From assembly GCA_016936695.1 (NCBI GenBank), contig JAFGXK010000013.1, positions 1 to 5,617 of the forward strand: a stretch of 5,617 nt of DNA, in the 5' to 3' direction. Under the pieces are notes generated by a model. The model was not told the origin of the DNA, did no database searches, and worked only from the letters and a program-made list of their open reading frames with translations. Below are positions 1 through 5,617 of the stretch, one piece after another. The DNA is from Bacteroidales bacterium. GTDB lineage: Bacteria; Bacteroidota; Bacteroidia; Bacteroidales; VadinHA17. The translations under genes were made by a program, and so were the position numbers. Position 1 is the stretch's first letter, and every line of letters begins with the position of its first letter.

Positions 1-132
1 GGGGATATAGAAAGCTTTGAAATTATTATAGTCCGTTGCAGGGACCCAGTATTTACCATCCGGATCGCCTTCCTTAAGTAGCTGAAAGTTATTGAAGAAT
101 GTCTGGTCATTTTTTATTATCTTGCAGATCAT
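1..132 (-). CDS. Possible 5' part of an unrecognised divergent gene (partial, runs off left edge)
   Basis: This minus-strand frame is open from an ATG at 132-130 to the window edge, giving 44 codons without a stop. The peptide begins MICKIIKNDQTFFNNF and continues with a protein-like stretch, DPDGKYWVPATDY, that is polar and aromatic rather than the biased composition expected of chance antisense. Its GC by codon position (roughly 50, 35 and 46 percent over the last 26 codons) has the shape expected of a gene. I do not recognise the family, and no signal peptide or catalytic motif is visible. Against it, the ATG shares the palindrome CATG with the ATG of the trehalose gene on the other strand, so the two genes would be head to head with no spacer and promoters inside each other. 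The frame is also open further upstream, inside that gene. A competing plus-strand frame (1-81, ending in TAG at 79-81) is equally open. Treat this as a candidate only. Confidence 0.3.
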   Translation of the reverse strand, partial: MICKIIKNDQTFFNNFQLLKEGDPDGKYWVPATDYNNFKAFYIP

Positions 133-2317
133 GAAAGGAAAAGGTAACAAGCGACTGATAATAGTATCGAACCGTCTGCCGGTCAAAGCAGAGATACAGG
201 ACGAAGTAATTCATTTCGAGAAGAGCGCCGGCGGACTGGCAACCGGACTTAACTCATTGCCTACCTCCTATGAAAAACACTGGATAGGCTGGCCGGGAAT
301 ATATACTGATAATAACGAGACCGAAAAGGAACTCGATCTTTCTCTCGGATCCTATAATTTTCATCCGGTATTCCTTACAGAGGATGATATGGAGAATTAT
401 TACGAAGGTTACAGCAATTCAACTCTGTGGCCCCTGTTCCACTATTTTTATATCTATACGGTTCACAGCGATAAATACTGGCAGGCATATAAAAAGGTAA
501 ATGCACTTTTCCTTGAAAAGGTGCTTGAGGTGGCCACAAACAAGGACATCCTCTGGATCCAGGATTACCACCTGATGCTGCTGCCAATGATGGTCAGGGA
601 ACACCTGCCGTCAATCAGGATAGGCTTCTTCCTTCATATTCCCTTTCCCTCATACGAGCTCTTCAGAACCCTCGAGAACAGGGAAGAGATTCTTGATGGC
701 CTTCTTGGATCCGACCTTATTGGATTCCATACCTTCAATTACATGAGGCATTTCATAAGCGCACTGGCCAGAATAACCGGGATAGAATCGGACGATAATA
801 TGTTCCACTATGGCAACCGTACCCTGTCGGTTGACACTTTCCCGATGGGCATTAATTATGATAGTTTTTATAAAGCCTCCAAACAGCCTGAGGTAAAGAG
901 ATTCACATCCTCATTCAGGGAAAGATACAGCGACAGGAAAATTATACTTTCAGTCGACAGGCTCGATTACAGCAAGGGCATACCGGGACGGCTCGAAGCT
1001 TTCCGCCTGTTGCTTGAGAATCATCCAGAATGGATAGGCAAGGTGTCGCTGCTGATGATCCTTGTCCCGTCACGCGACAGCGTTGACAGGTATAACGACC
1101 TAAAGACGACAATTGATGAGCTCACCGGAAATATAAACGGGAGCTTTTCACAGCCCGGATGGATACCAATTCACTACTTCTACAAGGGATTTTCATTTAA
1201 CGAGCTTACAGCCTTTTATCACGAAAGTGATGTCGCCCTGGTAACCCCTCTGCGCGATGGCATGAACCTGGTCGCCAAGGAATATGTGGCAGCCAAAGCA
1301 AAAAAGCCGGGAGTGCTTATCCTCAGTGAGATGGCCGGCGCTGCCATTGAACTTACTGATGCTCTATTGGTCAATCCCAACAATACGGGTGAAATTGCCG
1401 CTGCTCTCAACACGGCTTTGCTTATGCCTGAAAAAGAGCAGAAGGCAAGGCTGACAGGAATGCAGAAGAAGCTCAGAAAGTATGATGTGGTGCGATGGGC
1501 CGGTGAATTTATCGACAAGCTTGAAAAGATACATCTCCGGCAGAGAGATTTAAAAAGAAAATATCTCAGTCAGTACCAGGCTGACGAAATTGCCCGGGCA
1601 TTCATGAAAGCTGGCAGAAAACTTATAATACTCGATTATGACGGAACCCTTGTTCCTTTTGTTAATGATCCGGCTAAGGCCCTTCCGGGAACGCCACTGA
1701 AGGAGCTTCTGGAGAATCTGTCCGGTACTGAAGGTGTTGAACTGGCAATTGTCAGCGGTCGCGACAGTGATTTCCTGGAATCAGCACTGGGATTCCTTGA
1801 TATTTCGATTTTTGCAGAACACGGAGCCATGCGAAGAGTAAAAGGGAAATGGCAGAGCCTTTACAGAAAAGATCTCTCATGGCAGCCTGAGATTATCAGG
1901 ATAATGAAGGAGATTACCGACAATACCCCCGGCTCACATATAGAAAAGAAAAAGACATCGCTGGTATGGCATTACCGTAGTACCGACAGATGGCTTGCCG
2001 ACCTCAGGGCGGCACAGCTGATCAACATACTCATTTACCCCTGTACACGACGGCAGCTTCACCTTATGAGGGGGGATAAGATTGTGGAAGTAAAACCTTC
2101 AGAGTACACAAAGGGTTCAGCTATAAGAAATTTTTTCAATTCGGGCGATTATGATTTTATCCTTGCTGCAGGCGACGACACTACCGACGAAGACATGTTC
2201 GACGCGCTGCCTGAAGGTGCGGTTACAATAAAGGTGGGCAAACCTTCCGAAAAATCACGTTACACTGTCCTGAACAGCGGTGAACTTATCAGATTGCTGA
2301 GCTCATTCCAGAAATAA
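131..2317 (+). CDS. otsAB: Bifunctional trehalose-6-phosphate synthase / trehalose-6-phosphate phosphatase (OtsA-OtsB fusion)
   Basis: This cytosolic two-step enzyme makes trehalose. The N-terminal GT20 domain transfers glucose from UDP-glucose to glucose-6-phosphate, and the C-terminal HAD-type phosphatase removes the phosphate. Counting from the ATG at 131, the GT20 domain spans about residues 8-465. It shows SNR (Arg15), SAGGLATGL (32-40), YEGYSNSTLW (91-100), IQDYH (Asp145), FFLHIPFP (His169), VDRLDYSKG (Arg277, Lys282) and LRDGMNLVAKEY (Asp376, Glu384). These match the E. coli OtsA residues Arg9, Asp130, His154, Arg262, Lys267, Asp361 and Glu369. The phosphatase spans about 495-725, with LDYDGT (nucleophile Asp502 and Asp504), SGR (542-544), EHGA (563-566), VEVKP (Lys655) and GDDTTDED (681-688), so both active sites look intact. 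An in-frame TTG at 92 would add 13 hydrophobic residues, but the family starts just before KRLIIVSNR, so ATG 131 is preferred. No Shine-Dalgarno is evident. The gene ends in tandem TAA TAA, 7 bases before the GH15 gene. UDP-glucose as donor is inferred from the family. Confidence 0.95.
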   Translation: MKGKGNKRLIIVSNRLPVKAEIQDEVIHFEKSAGGLATGLNSLPTSYEKHWIGWPGIYTDNNETEKELDLSLGSYNFHPVFLTEDDMENYYEGYSNSTLWPLFHYFYIYTVHSDKYWQAYKKVNALFLEKVLEVATNKDILWIQDYHLMLLPMMVREHLPSIRIGFFLHIPFPSYELFRTLENREEILDGLLGSDLIGFHTFNYMRHFISALARITGIESDDNMFHYGNRTLSVDTFPMGINYDSFYKASKQPEVKRFTSSFRERYSDRKIILSVDRLDYSKGIPGRLEAFRLLLENHPEWIGKVSLLMILVPSRDSVDRYNDLKTTIDELTGNINGSFSQPGWIPIHYFYKGFSFNELTAFYHESDVALVTPLRDGMNLVAKEYVAAKAKKPGVLILSEMAGAAIELTDALLVNPNNTGEIAAALNTALLMPEKEQKARLTGMQKKLRKYDVVRWAGEFIDKLEKIHLRQRDLKRKYLSQYQADEIARAFMKAGRKLIILDYDGTLVPFVNDPAKALPGTPLKELLENLSGTEGVELAIVSGRDSDFLESALGFLDISIFAEHGAMRRVKGKWQSLYRKDLSWQPEIIRIMKEITDNTPGSHIEKKKTSLVWHYRSTDRWLADLRAAQLINILIYPCTRRQLHLMRGDKIVEVKPSEYTKGSAIRNFFNSGDYDFILAAGDDTTDEDMFDALPEGAVTIKVGKPSEKSRYTVLNSGELIRLLSSFQK

Positions 2318-2324
2318 TAAAATA

Positions 2325-4130
2325 ATGAAGATATCAGATTACGGCATTACGGGAAACTGCCGCAGCAGTGCCCTTATTTCAAAAAACGGATCAATAGACT
2401 GGTGCTGCCTTCCCGATTTTGACTCCCCATCAGTGTTCGGACGGCTGCTGGATGAGGATATCGGCGGATGTTTCGCTGTCAGACCGGTTGGTGATTATGC
2501 CACCAGACAGACTTACATGAATAATACAAACATCCTTGAAACCCGCTTCACTTCTGCAGATGCTGAGTTCTCAATCTACGACTTCATGCCTGTTTACCGG
2601 ACCGATGAGAGCAGTTACTACAATGCACCGGAAATATACCGTATCATAAAGGTCTTAAGGGGGACTCCTTCCATTACAATCGACTACCGGCCTGCTCTTA
2701 ATTACGCCCGGCCGACAACAGGGATAATTAACAAAACCTACATCAAGCATTTCACTACGGAAGGACGATACGAATCGATCTATCTCTATACCTCTCTTCC
2801 CAAAGATGATGTCATGAAAGGCAATGTCATCCGGCCTTGTGAGGAGAGCTTCCTTTGTGTCGCTTATAACCAGAAGCTGGTAAAGATGACCATGAAGCGG
2901 GTATGGCTCGAATTCCAGCGCACAAAAGTCTACTGGATGAACTGGGCAAACCGCACCCTTTCATTTCCAAAATACGGGGAAGAGATAATGCGCAGCTCGC
3001 TGCTTCTTAAACTGCTGACTTACGACAGGTCAGGAGCGGTAATAGCCGCACCGACAACATCACTTCCTGAAACAATAGGAGAGACCCGAAACTGGGATTA
3101 CCGGTTCTGCTGGATACGCGACGCTTCGATGGTGATAAAAGCCTTCCTTCATATCGGACATATTAATTCGGCACAAAGATTCCAGAAGTTCATCCTGAGT
3201 GTCAGCCATGGCAAGCAGGAGGAAATCCAGATCATGTACGGCCTTCGCGGAGAAAGAGATCTGGAGGAGAAAATTCTTGAACATCTTAAGGGATTCAATG
3301 ACTCTCCCCCGGTAAGAATAGGCAACGGGGCATACTCGCAAAAGCAAAATGATATTTACGGAGTGCTGATCGATGCGATTTACCTGTCGTTTCAAAAGTT
3401 TCCCTCAACACTCGACACTTCCGAGGAGCTCTGGACCCTTGTTCGCAGCATTGTGGCCCTAGTGGCCAGACACTGGCATAAACCCGACAGAGGAATCTGG
3501 GAAATCCGCGGCTCCGAAAGACACTTCGTTTACTCCAAAGCTATGTCGTGGCTGGCTCTCGACAGAGGGGTTAAAATAGCCAGGATGCTCGACAGGGATT
3601 TTTATGTGGATGAGTGGACGGCTCTCGCCGAAAAGATCAGGGAAGATATTTTTACCAATGGATGGGACAAAGAGATCGGGGCTTTTGTACAGTACTACGG
3701 GTCAAAACACCTTGATGCGTCCAACCTTCTGCTCGATGAAATCGGCATTGTTGAGGCTGATGACCCCAGGTATGTAAGCACTGTTCTGAGAACAAAGGAG
3801 GAGCTTTGCCGGAAGGGGTTTATGTTCAGGTATCTTAACGAGGACGATTTCGGGGTGCCAAGGAGCTCATTCGTACTGTGTACCTTCTGGCTGGTGAACA
3901 GCCTTTACAGGATCGGACACCGGAAAGAAGCAGTTGAGATATTTGAAAATATCCTGAAATGTTCAAATCATCTCGGGCTGCTGAGTGAACATATTGATAT
4001 CGAAACAGGGGAACTTCTGGGTAACTTCCCCCAGGCATATTCCCATCTGGGATTGATACAATCGGCGCTTCTTCTTAACGGAGAAGAGGTATCTTTTGAA
4101 AATGAGATCTTCAGATTTATTAAACCGTAG
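2325..4130 (+). CDS. Glycoside hydrolase family 15 protein (trehalase/glucoamylase-like), cytosolic
   Basis: This is an inverting alpha-glucosidase of family GH15, whose members hydrolyse trehalose, starch ends or dextrans. At 601 residues it has the normal length for the bacterial and archaeal two-domain form. The N-terminal beta-sandwich, trehalase-like domain (about residues 1-215) opens with ISDYGITGNCRSSALIS and GSIDWCCLPDFDSPSVF. The (alpha/alpha)6 barrel (about 220-595) has the substrate-site signature ETRNWDYRFCWIRDAS (253-268), the probable general acid Glu393 in GIWEIRG, and the probable general base Glu555 in LLSEHID, followed by LGNFPQAYSHLGLI. No signal peptide or membrane segment is present, so it should act in the cytosol. 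It lies 7 bases after the trehalose synthase/phosphatase fusion and is almost certainly cotranscribed with it. This favours trehalose, or a glucan linked to trehalose metabolism, as substrate. The substrate cannot be read from sequence, and glucoamylase or dextranase activity remains possible. Its stop overlaps the 3' end of convergent glnS. No start other than ATG 2325 is needed. Confidence 0.92.
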   Translation: MKISDYGITGNCRSSALISKNGSIDWCCLPDFDSPSVFGRLLDEDIGGCFAVRPVGDYATRQTYMNNTNILETRFTSADAEFSIYDFMPVYRTDESSYYNAPEIYRIIKVLRGTPSITIDYRPALNYARPTTGIINKTYIKHFTTEGRYESIYLYTSLPKDDVMKGNVIRPCEESFLCVAYNQKLVKMTMKRVWLEFQRTKVYWMNWANRTLSFPKYGEEIMRSSLLLKLLTYDRSGAVIAAPTTSLPETIGETRNWDYRFCWIRDASMVIKAFLHIGHINSAQRFQKFILSVSHGKQEEIQIMYGLRGERDLEEKILEHLKGFNDSPPVRIGNGAYSQKQNDIYGVLIDAIYLSFQKFPSTLDTSEELWTLVRSIVALVARHWHKPDRGIWEIRGSERHFVYSKAMSWLALDRGVKIARMLDRDFYVDEWTALAEKIREDIFTNGWDKEIGAFVQYYGSKHLDASNLLLDEIGIVEADDPRYVSTVLRTKEELCRKGFMFRYLNEDDFGVPRSSFVLCTFWLVNSLYRIGHRKEAVEIFENILKCSNHLGLLSEHIDIETGELLGNFPQAYSHLGLIQSALLLNGEEVSFENEIFRFIKP

Positions 4131-5617
4131 ACTGTTTTCCCCAGCTGTCCTTAAGTGATACAGTCTGATTGAACACCAACCTTTCCGGACTGCTGTCGGG
4201 ATCTAAACAGAAATATCCGAGCCTCTGGAACTGGAATTTGTCACCCGGAAGAGCTGAGGCCAATGATGGCTCCAGTTTGCCCGTAATAATTCTAAGGGAA
4301 CCAGGATTGAGGAACTCCCTGAAGTCGTGATCCTTCTGACCTGCCGGATCCTCATGGCTGAAAAGCCTGTCGTAAATCCGGACTTCTGCATCTATGGAGT
4401 GAGGAACTGCAACCCAGTGAAGGGTGCCCTTGACTTTCCGGCCTGCTTGCTGACCTCCGCTGCGGGTCTCAGGATCATAAGTACAGTATACCTCGGTTAG
4501 TTCACCAGTCACAGGATCCTTCTTGAAGTCGTTACACTTAATTATATAGGCCCCCTTGAGCCTTACCTCCCTGCCCGGAGCAAGCCTGAAATATTTATTT
4601 GGCGGATTCTCCATGAAGTCTTCCTTTTCTATATACACCTCTCTCTCAAAGGGAACCATCCTGCTGCCCATCGACTCGTCCTCGGGATTGTTGATGAGCT
4701 CCATATTCTCTGTCTTTCCTTCGGGATAGTTGGTGATCACCACCTTAAGAGGATTGAGCACGGCAAACACTCTCTTTGTCCTCAGGTTGAGGTCATCGCG
4801 TACGGCATGCTCCAGAAGGGAAACGTCATTAATTGCCTCCACCTTTGTATATCCAATGAGGTCGATGAATTTACGGATCGATTCAGGAGTATAGCCCCTC
4901 CTTCGCAAACCGCAAAGGGTGGGCATCCTGGGATCATCCCAGCCCGAAACCCTTCCTTCCTGAACCAGTTCGAGAAGTTTTCGCTTGCTCATCACGGTAT
5001 AGGTAAGGTTGAGCCTGTTGAATTCTATCTGCCGCGGCCGGTAATCGCTTGTCTTAAGCTGATCGACAAGCCAGTCGTAAAGGGGACGGTGAACTTCAAA
5101 CTCGAGCGTACAGAGTGAATGGGTTATCCCTTCGAAATAATCGCTTTGCCCGTGCGCGAAATCGTACATCGGGTATACTTTCCAGGTTTCACCAGTCCGG
5201 TGATGAGAAGCCTTGATGATCCTGTATATTATCGGATCGCGCATCTGCATGTTGGGTGAAGTCATGTCAACCTTTGCCCTGAGAACCCTGCTTCCCTCAT
5301 CAAATTCGCCGGCGTTCATCCTTTTAAAGAGATCGAGACTCTCTTCAATCCTCCTGGAACGGTAAGGACTTTCGATCCCGGGCTGGGCAGGTGTACCTTT
5401 CTGAGCCGAAATCACATCGGCAGGCTGATCATCCACATAGGCCAGTCCCCTTTTTATCAGGTCGACGGCAAAGTCAAACAGTTTTCCAAAATAATCCGAA
5501 GCATAATATTCCCTGTCTTCCCAGTCGAAGCCCAGCCACTTTATATCCTCCTTTATCGAATCGATATACTCCAGCTCCTCCTTTATCGGATTGGTGTCGT
5601 CGAAACGGAGATTGCAC
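4120..5617 (-). CDS. glnS: Glutaminyl-tRNA synthetase (5' end beyond right edge)
   Basis: This class Ic aminoacyl-tRNA synthetase joins glutamine to tRNA-Gln in the cytosol. The reading frame is open from the right edge to TAA at 4122-4120, giving 498 residues; E. coli GlnRS has about 554. The visible part begins at CNLRFDDTNP, which matches E. coli GlnRS from about residue 62, so roughly 60 N-terminal residues including HIGH are outside the window. A GTG at 5436 is internal (Val61 of the visible part, in GLAYVDDQ) and is not the start. Visible motifs, in visible-part numbering, are RFDDTNP (5-10), YPMYDFAHGQSD (148-159, with the tyrosine of the glutamine pocket), GITHSLCTLEFE (163-174), VMSKRKL (208-214, the KMSKS equivalent), GWDDPRMPTLCGLRRRGYT (225-243), and the C-terminal beta-barrel anticodon-binding region, ending VSLKDSWGK. 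This C-terminal region separates it from bacterial glutamyl-tRNA synthetase. The gene converges on the GH15 gene with an 11-base overlap. The protein appears intact, with no frameshift. Confidence 0.97.
   Translation of the reverse strand, partial: CNLRFDDTNPIKEELEYIDSIKEDIKWLGFDWEDREYYASDYFGKLFDFAVDLIKRGLAYVDDQPADVISAQKGTPAQPGIESPYRSRRIEESLDLFKRMNAGEFDEGSRVLRAKVDMTSPNMQMRDPIIYRIIKASHHRTGETWKVYPMYDFAHGQSDYFEGITHSLCTLEFEVHRPLYDWLVDQLKTSDYRPRQIEFNRLNLTYTVMSKRKLLELVQEGRVSGWDDPRMPTLCGLRRRGYTPESIRKFIDLIGYTKVEAINDVSLLEHAVRDDLNLRTKRVFAVLNPLKVVITNYPEGKTENMELINNPEDESMGSRMVPFEREVYIEKEDFMENPPNKYFRLAPGREVRLKGAYIIKCNDFKKDPVTGELTEVYCTYDPETRSGGQQAGRKVKGTLHWVAVPHSIDAEVRIYDRLFSHEDPAGQKDHDFREFLNPGSLRIITGKLEPSLASALPGDKFQFQRLGYFCLDPDSSPERLVFNQTVSLKDSWGKQSTV

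Noticed and set aside
12..124. Weak matches to the Bacteroidota -7 element TAnnTTTG (AAGCTTTG at 12-19 and TTATCTTG at 117-124) upstream of the trehalose gene.
   Set aside because: Each departs from the consensus. The first has no visible -33 element inside the window, and the second would place transcription start at the start codon. Neither is strong enough to call.
92..130. In-frame TTG start giving a 741-residue trehalose enzyme with a hydrophobic N-terminal stretch (WSFFIILQI) that could suggest a signal anchor.
   Set aside because: GT20 enzymes start only a few residues before the LIIVSNR strand, and the ATG at 131 gives exactly that. The enzyme uses cytosolic nucleotide sugar, and the extra 13 residues overlap an A/T-rich leader.
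1219..1518. A 99-codon minus-strand open frame within the trehalose synthase domain.
   Set aside because: It is antisense to conserved OtsA sequence, is serine- and alanine-rich as chance antisense frames are, and shows no family features.
3060..3395. A 111-codon minus-strand open frame within the GH15 gene.
   Set aside because: It lies opposite the conserved GH15 catalytic signature and has no protein-family features of its own.
4129..4166. Inverted repeat AGACTGT / ACAGTCT (4129-4135 and 4160-4166) just after the GH15 stop, as a possible terminator.
   Set aside because: The stem is only 7 bases with a 24-base loop, no T-tract follows, and it lies wholly inside the glnS coding region, so it is likely chance.
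4807..5118. A 103-codon plus-strand open frame opposite glnS.
   Set aside because: It lies antisense to strongly conserved glutaminyl-tRNA synthetase motifs and has no recognisable domain, so it is a shadow frame.
5434..5436. GTG as the start codon of glnS.
   Set aside because: The frame continues upstream to the window edge with clear GlnRS homology (CNLRFDDTNP and WLGFDW), so this GTG is an internal valine.

Overview
The window reads as ordinary chromosomal DNA of a Bacteroidota bacterium, most likely of the Bacteroidales type. The evidence is moderate GC, start codons without clear Shine-Dalgarno sequences (A/T-rich leaders instead), frequent AGG/AGA arginine codons, and a single-chain trehalose-6-phosphate synthase/phosphatase followed by a family-15 glycoside hydrolase. 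The lineage is an inference from style and gene content and has not been tested by a search.

Layout. Positions 1-130 are the left edge. They may hold the start of a divergent minus-strand gene that runs out of the window, and no clear promoter is visible. Positions 131-2317 (+) encode a 728-residue fusion of OtsA (trehalose-6-phosphate synthase) and OtsB (trehalose-6-phosphate phosphatase). After 7 bases comes a 601-residue cytosolic GH15 enzyme of the trehalase/glucoamylase-like type (2325-4130, +), so these two form a tight operon. Facing them, and overlapping the GH15 stop by 11 bases, is glnS for glutaminyl-tRNA synthetase (4120-5617, -). Its first ~60 residues, including the HIGH motif, lie beyond the right edge.

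How the genes work together. The fusion should make trehalose from UDP-glucose and glucose-6-phosphate in two steps within one protein. The GH15 enzyme probably cleaves an alpha-glucoside in the same compartment, and trehalose itself is a reasonable candidate. The operon may therefore both make and remove trehalose, for osmotic or stress adjustment. glnS is a housekeeping translation gene with no evident functional link.

The window is almost fully coding, with no gene-free stretch over 300 bases. I saw no RNA gene, mobile element, CRISPR array or convincing terminator. I did not find evidence of an undescribed system. The points most worth checking are the substrate of the GH15 partner, the identity of the left-edge reading frame, and the terminator-less tail-to-tail overlap.
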